Assembly: GCA_000310025.1 (NCBI GenBank) | Contig: FN649727.1 | Location: forward strand, 7,321,928 to 7,385,927 | From: Ectocarpus siliculosus | Lineage: Eukaryota > Sar > Phaeophyceae > Ectocarpales > Ectocarpaceae | Direction: 5' to 3' | DNA: 64,000 nt | Part shown: positions 14,201 to 35,001 of the stretch, piece after piece | Numbering within the stretch: position 1 is the stretch's first letter | Layout: each line of letters opens with the position of its first letter | Notes under the pieces: model-generated | What the model was told of the DNA's origin: nothing | What the model saw: the letters and a program-made list of their open reading frames with translations, nothing else | The model's database searches: none | Translations under genes and position numbers: made by a program

Positions 14201-15827
14201 TGTGTCACACTTTTGCTGTACCTGCACCTTGCCTGCTTGAAAGTATATTCCGTGCCAGCAGATACCCCGCCCCAGCCAGGCTTTTTAGAAGTCAAAGACG
14301 ACCGATATGGAGTTGGGAGGATGATGCCGATCCCACCGCCGGCGAATTCTATTTTCACAGCACTACTATGTATAGTAGCTCAATACTGAGACGATGGCCT
14401 GGGCACACCCCTGCTGCGATCGGTTTGTCCACTCATCCTTTTGTACACATGAAAGACTCCGCCTCTCCCCAAGCTGAGAGACGCCAGCTTATTTCGCGGC
14501 ACACCAGCACTCTTCGTTCCGCTCGCTGTGTGCGGAATATTCAAGCTGTGAGGAATCGGCCTGCCAGGGGGTGTGATATCTCAAGTCACCTACGGCGTGT
14601 GGTAGGTGACGAGAGACTAGCAGGGAAGGCACAGATCGCACAATTAGGGTTAGAGAGAGTGGATGCGAGAACGACAACAGCAGCAGTGGGCCATGGCGTG
14701 CTGTATTCTAGCAGCAGCAGCGAATTATATCTTCGAATGCCAAAAAGTTTAGCTCCCGGTACGAATCTACCATCGCGACGCAACCGTCCGCAGACAGCAG
14801 TAGACGTCGCTGCACACAGACAGCTCTTCGCTGCTCACATACATTCTACAATAGTTGCCGCGTACATACAAATTCGATTTGAAAATTCCCTGCAATTCCT
14901 TCATCTTGACGCCAGAGAGCAGCCTCGCATACGCAGTGTAAACAACTCGCATACCCGACGTATATGAATGTACGTGCTTGTGCGCTTGCCAAGCTCCTCC
15001 TTTCCCCAGCCCGCTCTCTATCTGGAAAAAAATAAGGAGCTTGAGATTGAGCTCGGGCCGCCCGAGCAATGCCATCTAATTACACGACCCCGCTTATCAA
15101 TGGCCAACCCGCCAAAGATAGATGTGTTCCATGCAAAGAGTACATCCATTTTTCGGCTGGCTCTCCCCCGCTCCCCTCTCTCGGTTCGAAGGACTCCACG
15201 TACCAAACAAGGCTTCAGGGAGTCGTCTCGTCATCTCGGGTGGTTCCCCTACTTCCCATGGCTGTCGGAACGCTTCTGAGGACAAGTTCTTCCTGCACCC
15301 ACTTTGGATGTGTCCGCACGAATCTTGCTCTTCCAAATACATACCTGTAGGCCCCCGCATGCAGACGAAATCCCCTTTTGGCTAAAACCCCCCTCCCATG
15401 TCAGCGATAGCAATCATTCATGGCAAAAACCAACCCACCGCCTGCATGTGTGTCACCATCACCAAAACGACTGATGCAAAAACGCCCGCCCCTCGCTCCC
15501 CCCCACCCCCCCCCTGCCGGCAGACGGAAAGACTCTCCTTCCCTTCACTCACCGCTGCACGTCGTCTGCAAGGCATGGTCTCTACCTGTTGTAGACTGCA
15601 TCCAACTCCGAAAAACGAAGAGCCCTGCACCGAGGTGCGCAAGCAAAGAGGCGAACCCAGACAACGTAACACAGGACGGGGAAACAATACTTTTTCCCCG
15701 TAGTGCTACTAAAGGGAGGTACTCCTCTCGGGGCCTTGGCGCTCAACAGCAAAGAAATATGGCCTGTAAGAGTCAATAGCCACCTCATTCTCATTCTCTT
15801 CAATCCGGCTGACCCCACCACAGCACG
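11221..15827. other. No recognisable gene
   Basis: Downstream of the surface-repeat gene and beyond the 3' end of the nibrin gene. There are open frames on both strands (for example 14179-14967 plus, opening with TTG, and 13699-14358 minus, overlapping it) but none shows a domain, conserved motif or convincing splice structure. A short GA-rich tract sits at about 12122-12158, followed by a G-run. This may be UTR, intron or plain intergenic DNA. Confidence 0.5.
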
Positions 15828-16346
15828 ATGGCGAAAGAGGTAGGAAACACCGCTCCCGAGAAGCGGCGCAAAATTTGCGCACCCCGTCCTTGTGGGAAGG
15901 AAGGAACTCTTGGGTTAGGAAGGGGTAATGGCGTGATGCCAGCGGCGGCGGCAGCGACAGCAACAGCTGTATGGCTGATGCTATATCAACAGCAGTTTCT
16001 CCCCACCCAACCCGAAGATCCCGTCCGCATACGTATGTATCGCCAACGGTACGGCGACACAGAGTACGCCGACGGGCTGGCCACTTCTTTCTGCTCCCCA
16101 GTCAGGGAGCGGCCAGCTCTCAGTGATACCGCGAAATGCGCAAGCGACGAAAAATCGATCAACTCTTCTAAAATCCACACCGTTGTGAACAAGGAATACC
16201 CTCCGGATGATTCCCCGACATGCGCACACTCTGCCCGCAAGCAACGGACACACGGCGGCGTCTTTTGTCTTGACTCAGAAAAGTTAAGGCTGAGGTCTCG
16301 AGCTTTCATCTCCTCTTGGTCCGGCCGCGAGGTGCCCGTGCCCTAG
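15828..16346 (+). CDS. Doubtful single-exon ORF, 172 aa
   Basis: An ATG-initiated frame with a basic N-terminus, an Ala-rich stretch near residues 38-46 and a soluble, unremarkable remainder. I do not recognise it. It sits just past the 3' end of the nibrin gene on the opposite strand. Nothing but its length and ATG supports it; it could be a chance frame. Confidence 0.2.
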   Translation: MAKEVGNTAPEKRRKICAPRPCGKEGTLGLGRGNGVMPAAAAATATAVWLMLYQQQFLPTQPEDPVRIRMYRQRYGDTEYADGLATSFCSPVRERPALSDTAKCASDEKSINSSKIHTVVNKEYPPDDSPTCAHSARKQRTHGGVFCLDSEKLRLRSRAFISSWSGREVPVP

Positions 16347-16640
16347 CGGCGCCGCGCGCGTTGTCATTCTGCGTGAACAATCGGTCAGCGTCCGCCTTAC
16401 ATTATCCATGCGCGGCGCAGCACCAGGCGACAACAAAGAGAAAGCCAGCCAGCCAGGTCGGGACGACAAGTCAGCCAGGTTGGCACAAAGACGGGAGGGG
16501 TGGGTGGGAGGAAGGGAGGTACAGGCGTGATTGTCAGAGTTTCAGCAAACGCGCGAGATCGATACAAGCCGTGGTTGCGGCGTCGTGTATCACGGTTCGT
16601 GGGTGTGGCGGATATTCGTTGTCATTTTGGTTCTTTGCGG

Positions 16641-26607
<9,967 letters not shown>

Positions 26608-27146
26608 AGCCACGGTGGTGCTCACGTCTGGTGAAACCCGGCACGCAGTCAGTCGTGGTGAGAAACACGAAGAAAGAGAAAGAGAGAGAGAACGACAACC
26701 TCTGCGGGGTTCAAACGTTCCACTTCTTGTCCCTACAGCTCTCCATGTAGGCTACGGCAGTATGCACAGCAATGAAGTAGTCTCAACGTATCATAGACAT
26801 AACATTTGAAATCAAATTTGCAAATTTGCGTGTGCCCAGAATAGGGGGTATGTGGAAGGAGCACGGTCACGGATGTTCTGCGCATAGAATCTCGAAGAAA
26901 ACTTGGTTCAACTTGCCTCCAGTCTTTGGGTCCAGCACATCGAGAAGCCACATTCTCCAACAAGCTTACAGGCAGCACCTCGTTTGCTTGGTGCTTGGTG
27001 TGGATGTGCGCGGCTAGTGTGGATGTGCGGAGCAAATGCGGGCTCGAAGATGGATACCCCATGTTTCCCGCTCCGCGCCCCCCCCCCCGCCCCCTCAATG
27101 GGCACTCGCAGCGGACTGGAGTGCTTACACCACACAGCGAGAGAGC
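26608..27146. promoter_or_regulatory. Putative bidirectional promoter NBS1/POLE3
   Basis: The 539 bp between the ATGs of two divergent genes. It includes a short GA tract (about 26672-26690) and a C-run near 27075-27090. I see no clear TATA box. The role is inferred from position only, and an undetected 5' exon of nibrin could lie in it. Confidence 0.5.
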
Positions 27147-29778
27147 ATGGCCGAGAACAAGACCCCCGAGTTTGAGCCTCCCCAGGTTAGTGGAAGGGGA
27201 GTCGTGTGGTTTCCATCTATTGTTGGTCTTGGTGTAGGAATCTTGATTCGTGTGGTAAGCAAGGGAGGACACCATACCAATTTTTGGTTCACATCCCAGA
27301 GGCAGCCGGCATGCAGCTGGCAAGAGAGCCCTCGTACTGCTATGGATGCGCTCGTACGAAAGGTGGTTGCGTCAAGACTATGCTGGTCTTGCCTCTGTGG
27401 CCTTCTCAGGTCACAGGGAATCGCGTCTACGGTAGGACAAAGTTCTTCTTGGTGGCAGGGGGGCGAGCGTTCAAACCCTTCAAGTTTTTTAGAAAGTTTC
27501 TTGAAATTCAAACTGCGGTGCGTGCTTTTGTTGGAGCTCGTGCTGGCGGTGGCGGTAGATTATCTGATCTACAGCAGCAGCATGGCCACGTAAAACAAGG
27601 AGGAGAACAGCGTTACCCTCTACCATGGTTTAACGATTGGACCAGTAGCCTAGTCGTGAAGGCACAAGGAGCAGTACCGTTGAGGAAGCTCTTTGCTCTA
27701 TCGGTGATGTGGTTTTCCCTTGTCCCGCCGAACACTTCGCGGGATGTGTGATACAGAGTTATTAATTTTTTTTTTTTTTCGAAATATGACCCAACGAAAC
27801 CATCTCTATCTGAGTCTAAGATCGATTAATAGCAATGAATCCATAGCGTCAGCGAAGGCTACCTGTATTTCCACGATTTCCCGAGCAGCACACAACGGTA
27901 TCCCCCCTGTGGGTAACAGGCTCAACAAGACAGTTTGGTAGCCATCTTGTGCATCTCTCTGTATGTTATTTTATATTTCCGCGCGTGAAACAAAAGAGAT
28001 TTTTATTCACGTGAGTTCTTCTCCTCAGAAATGCATAGCATCATAGTATGAGATCAAACAGTGGCAATACCTCCCACGAGGGTCGGTGTTGGTACTCCTC
28101 GTGAATAGGAAAGGGCAAATACATACAATGAGCGACACTCATTTCCTTAACTGTTCACGACCAGTTTGTCGGAGAACAACTGAGCAAAAATATCTGCTGG
28201 GTGCGTGGGTGGGTGGGTGGATCTCACCGAGCACGCTCGTATCCCTGTGTTCCTGTGGAAAAGGTTGGCATTTGGAGATTAAGAGGGAGCTCCTGACTCT
28301 CTCGAATGTTGCCTCTGTATTGCGTGGCAATCACTGCGAACAATTTTTCTTTTTCCATCTCTGTTCCTCCTACATAATACTTTGAAGTGTAGATTTTTTG
28401 TGCTACTGCTGCTAGTCCGAGCGATGGTGGAGCAGTTCGGCGCAGCCCACGGTTTTTTGTTGGTGGACGAGACGCACAACGACAACGCGCGCATGTGCAC
28501 ACTCCCCCACCCCCCACCACATTGCCTTGTTTGATTTTCGCGTCCCACCTTGCCTGATGATGACGCCCTTTCTTTTTTGCACCTGTGCTCCTGTTATAGG
28601 CGTGCGTGCAACGAGTCATCAAGTCGGTGCTCCCTGACAACGTTCAGATCGGCAAGGATGCCAAAGCAGCCTTCTCGCGCAGTGCGGGTATCTTCATCAT
28701 GTGAGTGAATCATGCATGTGGCTGGGACTGCTGGCGAGATTATGTTTTTACGATTATGTCGCGCGCCGTTCGCTAATCCGTTTTTGCCGTTTGCCATCTA
28801 CAGCAGGAGTGACTTCGTGACCACCGTCCGAATTCATGGAACAGATTTCGTGTTTCTGTCGTCCACTCCCGTGTTCCAGAGTGTTTATCGAGAAACTAAT
28901 TGGGTCTGTTTCGATGTACGAAATGTTGGTGAACAGGTACCTGACGGCATGTGCGAATGACTTTTGCCGAGAAGCGAAGCGTCAGACTATCAGCGCCCAG
29001 GACGTCATGCAGGCCATCAAGGAGTTGGAGTTTGGAGAGCTAGAGGAGCCGCTCAAAGAGTACCTTGATCAGGTAAACTTATGCTATGATGGATTGAGTT
29101 TGAATTTGTACAACTTCATACCGGTCTGTTTCGTTGCAGTATAGGTAACGGCTGCTTTCATGGACGACATCAAATTCCGCGTGGTCGCGTCATGTGGGGG
29201 TGTGTCCAAGGATGCCCTGTCTCCTTTCAGTCACACACCCTTTCCCCCATATGCTTGCGCTGCTGGCGTGCACGATTTCCTGTCCTCCCTACCCGTTGCT
29301 GAAACAAAAGTACCGTCGTGAGGCCAGCGCTAAGAAACAGAGCAAGGCCGCAATGGGGGCTGCAGGGCCTGCCGCAGCAAAGAAGGGGGAGGCAGGCGGC
29401 GACATGATGGAGGAGCCAGAAGCCGATGATGGGGAAACGGACGGCGCTGGCGCTGGCGCTGGCGATGACGCACAAGGTGGTAGAGACAGGGTAGTTAACG
29501 CTGCTGGTAGTGCTGATGCCCATCGACAACAACAATCAGGAGCCGTGCCGGGCGGTGGTGAGGCGGGAGCTATTGCGACTCCGACGGGCATGAACGTTGA
29601 GCGGCAGGAACCGCCATCCGGTTTGCAGCAGCAACAGAGGCCGCCACCACAGCAGCCCCCCGCGGCGTCCGCGGGCCTGGCTCCAATGGACGAGGACGGG
29701 GGTAGCCATGCAGCACCGGCACCAGCACCGGCCGTACCTGCTGCCGCTGGTTCGGGCGAGGGTGGCGTTGTAGGGTAG
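27147..29778 (+). CDS. POLE3: DNA polymerase epsilon subunit 3 (histone fold)
   Basis: The small histone-fold subunit (Dpb4/POLE3) of DNA polymerase epsilon, also found in CHRAC-type remodellers in other eukaryotes. Exons 27147-27185, 28600-28700, 28937-29072 and 29311-29778 join in phase (744 nt, 247 aa). The fold runs over about residues 14-95: VIKSVLPDNVQIGKDA, AFSRSAGIFI, YLTACANDFCREAKRQTI, SAQDVMQAIKELEF, then PLKEYLDQYRREASAKK at the exon 3/4 junction, all typical of the family. The C-terminal 140 residues are an Ala/Gly/Pro/Gln-rich tail with an acidic patch; family tails are usually shorter and Glu-rich. The ATG is chosen because MAENKTPEFEPPQ precedes a good GT donor and matches the usual short N-terminus. 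The first intron is about 1.4 kb. Confidence 0.95.
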
Positions 29779-30481
29779 ATTGGGAGCCGCCCGAGCGGAG
29801 GGAAGGACATGGTTCTTGTTTGCACGGGAATTCCGCCAAACGAGCGGTACAAAATTGTTGTCTACACGTTGATATTCTTGTTTTTGTATCATGGAGGGCG
29901 TGTGCAGCTAGTGGTTCCTCAGCTGCTTGTATATCTTAACCCGAGAGCATCCAGTGTGCCTGTTGATTGGTGGTCCACACGAAGCCCTTTGTGTTGTGAG
30001 CCTTCACGATAAGATGTGAACTGCGACGGGAGAAATACCGTATGATGTTCCTGGACATGGATTCTACATATACCACAGGATACGAAAAAGTATGTTGAAC
30101 GGCTGGCATGAAATACGGTCTCCTCTTCAACACTTGGTTTCAAACCCAAGTCGAATAGTGTCTTGTTTCCCACTCTCGCTGCCACCTTCAAAATGTGCGA
30201 CGTGTACCAGCTTACTGCGCACCTATGAAATTGAACGAACGCGTCCGATCGAAACATCACCGCATACCGAGCACGGGCGAGCAACACCACGACTCATGGC
30301 TCAAGTTATAGACTGATCCAATTCGAAGCGCTCCAGTGGCGAGTTGACAATAAAACCCAATCGACCGTGCAGTAATAGAGTATCGCAGACTTTTGCATGT
30401 TGATGGCACACAGCGATCACGAACCATTGGTTTGTACAGGGAATCGAAGGTAAGCTTTCATTTCCTTTTCCGCACCCCATT
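29779..30481. other. Convergent spacer POLE3 / phosphatase-F-box gene
   Basis: 703 bp between two convergent stop codons. It presumably holds both 3' UTRs; no further ORF, RNA gene or repeat was recognised. Confidence 0.6.
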
Positions 30482-33400
30482 CTAGGGACTCCCGTGTTTT
30501 GTGCCGAACCACGTGTTCACGAACCCGAGATCAAGCTCTACCCTTGCCGACCGAACTACCCACATATGCCCAGCCGGGCAGGAGCGCTTCTGCGATGACC
30601 CTACGACATCGTTCTCATCACGTTCGGTCGGTGACTCCACCAACGCCAGTTCGACGATGACCCTGCCCACCCCCGACTCCGTCACGATGCCACGCCGCCG
30701 CTCCTCCCGAAGTTCCCTGCGTGCCATGTCAATGGTATCGTCGTCGTCCTCCTCCCTCGAACTGCCCCCGGGGTTAGGTGCCGATCCCTCAGCTGGACAG
30801 GCTGCGAACACGATGGGTAATGTAAAGGCCCAGATAGAGGCGCCGTCGGGGTCGTAGAGAGTGAAATCCGCCAGTAGCACGTCCGCCACAGTGCCTGACA
30901 GACCGCCTGGCGTGTAATAGGGCACCCCGGGGCCAGAGCTGAGTGTCCGATCCGGGTCAGACACGGCCGCCGCACCACCACCGAAACTTGCAGCATTGTT
31001 TGCGCCAGGGTGCAAAATATCGATACGAACCACTGCAGCTCCGGGGTCATCGCCCACGGGAGATTGCTGAAGCTGGGGCGCCACGTTGCGCGGCGGGCAG
31101 ACACGACCATCCACAGCGGTCGATGCCTTCTCCCATAAGGGAACTCCCGCCGTCCTCAGGCCGAGCGCAGTCGCAAAGCCTTCGAGGCCGTGCCCAGGGC
31201 CGGCCGAGTCGTCGCCGAGATACCGGCCACGGGTACTGCTGCCGCCGCTAGGAACATTCCTCTCTGTCGCCCTCCTTGGACCATGGGTTGCAACGTCAAG
31301 CAGCAACTCATGAGGGAAGTGAACCGTCAAAAAAGCAACCCCGCCATCATCTGTGCCGGAGTCCCGTTGACCACCGTGGCTGCCGGATGGAAGCACTCCG
31401 AGCAGGGCACAGCCGCGCCGCACGGGAGAAGAGGGAGTGGTTCTCGTGGTACAGGTATGACCACCGCCTCTTTCGCTGCTGCTCGAGCTGCTGCTGCTGC
31501 TCCCCGTAATGTCGTACAGTACAATAGCGTTATCAACGCTCTTTCCGAGCGCTCGGGCCGGTGAGAGAACAGGCCGTTCGTCGATTCGGGCCACAACAAT
31601 CCGTGGGAGCAAGGTGGCCTCCTTGCCGGGCCAGGAAAGAGCCACACACATCGATCGAAGGTCCTTCACGGTCTCAAGGCTCGTGGGTACGTCAATTTTC
31701 GCGGAGCTGCTCAGAGAGAAGGTCCTGACACCGTTGTGGTTGACAGACGGCTCGCTCACAATGTTAGGTCGAGAGACCCATGCCCCTGTCTTTGCGCCTG
31801 TTGTCTGCACAACACTAACTGACTTGCCGTTAATTGTCACCGAAATGTCCCCACGCATGGCGACCACCGAGACGCGCAGGTTGTAGATGACTCCGACTCT
31901 CCTCTTTACGGTTGCCACCTTCTTGGCAATCTTGGCAGCGTGCATAGACGAGGCGATGGATACAGCAATCGCGAAGAGAACCTTAGGGTGCACGTGTGCT
32001 GCTGCTTTTTCTGGGTAAATTTCGCTTTCTCCACCTGCGGGAAGGACACCCTTGCTCCTATTCTTCAGACCCTCTGGGAGCCGCGCGTACAGTTCACCCC
32101 AGAGATACTCGTTCATTGTGGCGGGGGCAATCGAGGTGCAGATCGCTTGCGCCTGTGTTGGATCGGCGGGCACATGACGGGGGGGGACAGGTTCGTGGGG
32201 AATACATTCATATAGGAGCGGCATGAGCTCCGGTCCTCAAAAGTGGAATCGAAAACATGCACACAAAATACCTGGGATAATCGGGAACTTTCCAGTGATA
32301 TCTCGATCACGACGTGGGGGCAATTAACTCTGTTGAACACGTTTTCTATATTGCACTTTCTTTGTCTGAGGAACCTACTCTCTCACCGTGCACAGCTCAG
32401 TGGGAGACAGAAACGAGAGCACGCCAGATGAGCCGCAGAGCACGTCGACCGGAACCCCTAAGAACCCTGCAAACGTAGAGCCACCGCCCACGGCACGACG
32501 TCGTGACGAACGGTGAACAGCGACGCGAAAACCACGCCCGGCGAGGGAGCCCTCTCGTGGTGCAACGTTCTTCCCCCCGCCGGCCGCAGACACAGGACCA
32601 CCGGAAACAAGATCACCTTTCATTGTCGTGGTAGAAGAGACTTTCTGGGAGCCGCTATCGGGCGTTCGCCGCGGTGGTGGCTCCGTTATACGCTCCCCGC
32701 CTCCACTTGCTGCCCCACCACCTTTCCCCCCCCCTACTACGCCAACAGCTGTTCCCTTGCCTGTTGATCGACGAGTAGACTTCTGTGTCGAAATCTCCGG
32801 GACTGTCGTTTTCCCTCTACCTGCTTGCGGGCCGCTTGCAGTGCTTCTCCCAGCTATGGGTTGCTTGCTTGTTCCCGCCGCCGACAGCAACGACTTGGAA
32901 GCGCCGCGCAGCCTTCGCATCAGCCCCGTAGGCCTCGACGACGAGCGTCTATCCTGATCATTTTGACGGCCCCCACTGTTTTCGCGAGAATTAGCACCTC
33001 TGCCAGTGCTTGCCCGTCGCTGAGCATCCTCTTTGGCTCCAGAATGGTTCTTAGCCCTGGGCTTCGGGCCCTTCATGTTGACAGTCAATGCAGCTACCCT
33101 TGCGGCCAGTGCTTCTACTTCGCCCCCGCCGTCCTCATGCTCATTCCTCGGACGGCTTTCCTCTTCCATCATGGTCGAAGTCGGTCTCGCGTAAGGTGAT
33201 TCTCCCTTGGGTTTGAGCGACTTTCCTGTGTTCGACAGCAGGTCGTGTATCTCGTACGTGCACAACTTTTTCTCCGGTGCGTTTACCTTGAATATGCCGA
33301 TGCAGCAGTGTGGAGTGGGTACTTTCCTCCCTGCCATCGCTCTTGTGCCCTCCCTGTGCCCTGGTGATGAGTACGCGCGATACGAAAATAAGCGTCATCA

Positions 33401-34318
33401 GTACATAAGCAAAGAGTGCCGACCCACCAACAACATGAAACCATTTGATGTGTAGAGCAACGTCCAAACGTATTCATGATGTCAAAGCCGACGATATACA
33501 CACATGTAGATACAGCGAGTTTCTGTAGTGCTTCCCAAAAATCAAATAAGCGTTCACGTGAGTAAACCACGGGTCAGAGCTCATAACTACGAGACGCGAG
33601 GCCATAACAAGGGTAGAGACTGCGAACAAGAACAATACGTGTTATCTGTGGTTTAGGGTTGGGGTCTAAGTGTACACTCACCCACAGCCAAGACGCGCGA
33701 GAAGCATTCACCGTCGCCATCGCTGCCTGCTCCTTGCTTCTCGCAGGCCTTGGCGGCTAGCCACGAGGCAGCACCACCAAATGAAGTTGGTGCAAGCGGA
33801 TCCCTAGGCACGATGGTGACCCCCGGAAAAGCTTCGATGATGTCTTCGTCGGTCAAAAGAGTGGCCTCGGCGCTTGAGTAGCCGATGTGCCTCAGCGCAG
33901 CGGTACACGAGCAGAGACCTGGCACCACTTGCAACGGGAGGTTCCCGAGGCTCTGCGAGATGCAGACAGCTGTCTGCACGGCTCGAACCAGTGGCGATGT
34001 GAACACGACGTCGAAGCTCCCCGGTTGTTTCTGCTGCCGGTTGAACGGCAGGCCTTTAAGATGTTGTCCAGCTCTGCACGCCTGCACATGACCGTAGCTT
34101 GTGAGGAATGGATCAAACCACCCGCCTGCCTTGCATCTGGGTGACTTTTCCCAGGCCCGTCTCTCTTCTCCCCGTACTTCGTCACATCGCTCGCCGTGTC
34201 GGACGTGCCACACCTCGTTGGTCCGCATGCTCGGTACGCTTCGAACTCCGATTCTGTGATCCGGTTTCGCTGGTGCTGCTGGTGCTGCTGGTGCTGCTGC
34301 GGTGGCTTCGGAAGACAT
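30482..34318 (-). CDS. Histidine phosphatase-F-box fusion protein
   Basis: Exons 34318-33682, 33360-32387 and 32152-30482 join in phase (3,282 nt, 1,093 aa). Residues about 36-250 are a histidine-phosphatase (PGAM-like, UBASH3-like) domain: VRHGER with catalytic His41, TSPLVRAVQTA, and VGHREGTR with the second His (about 214) created across the first intron. The place where relatives carry the acid Glu reads GLCSC. Then comes a Ser/Arg/Gly-rich basic linker (about 250-510). An F-box-like segment (about 512-565) spans the second intron: VLSFLSPTELCT, then AQAICTSIAPATMNEYLWGELYAR. The C-terminal 530 residues are unrecognised, with a Ser run and an acidic stretch. An F-box suggests an SCF adaptor. 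The phosphatase C-terminus and linker share one uninterrupted frame (33360-32387), hence one gene; alternatively a donor after IGIFK could give a shorter phosphatase-only transcript. I chose ATG 34318 over an upstream in-frame start. Confidence 0.7.
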
Positions 34319-35001
34319 CCTTGCCTTGAACCTCCCTGTCGGAAACCCTTGTGCAACCAAGTCACGTGAACCGCTGCCGGTGTGTCTCTGGCGAGTTACG
34401 GCAGCGTCCAATACGGGAGAACGTTCTTCTGCAGGTAGATCATCTACCGTACGTTCTGATAATTTTCCTCGGGTGTAGCTGTACAACAACGATGACTCGG
34501 ATTGATGCCCTCACCCAGCGGCCTTCGGCTCTCTTCGACTCAAAACGTTCGGTCTTCGCCAGCAATATGATTTGTCCTATATCGTGTCGTTTTCTGGAGT
34601 TCTCGCAGCTCGCAGAGGAGAACAGAGGAGAGGGATCCCGATCCTGGCGCTGGGCTGAGCTGTGATCAAGCAGCATGATGCAAGTGAGTGGAGTTGCCCC
34701 GCGTTCCGGGGCTCCGTGGTTCAGTACCTCCCCCGGCCCTAACGGTTTTCGTGATGTTGCTCTTCGTCTTCCTGCCGAGGTTCAGTAATCGTTCCGCGTA
34801 CGTACACGAATAGGAGCAAAGGTGGACACACACGCAGACGAGTAAACAAATGACTTCAGTTGACAGTCGCGCTTGTTAGGCCGCTCCTTGGAGGGAAGCT
34901 TTTCTTGAGCCACTAGGTGGATTGTACACCGTGTCCTGTCACAGCAGTCTCGATTCCACCCTCGGTTGTTCTGTAGCTCACCGGGTTTCTTGATCAAGAA
35001 A
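34319..35001. promoter_or_regulatory. Putative bidirectional promoter region
   Basis: 683 bp between the start codons of the divergent phosphatase-F-box gene and the armadillo-repeat gene. No motif stands out; the role is inferred from position. Confidence 0.4.

Noticed and set aside
14179-14967. 262-aa plus-strand ORF
   Set aside because: Starts with TTG, overlaps an equally long frame on the other strand, and shows no motif or composition suggesting coding.
29289-29852. 187-aa minus-strand ORF
   Set aside because: Antisense of the low-complexity C-terminal tail of POLE3.
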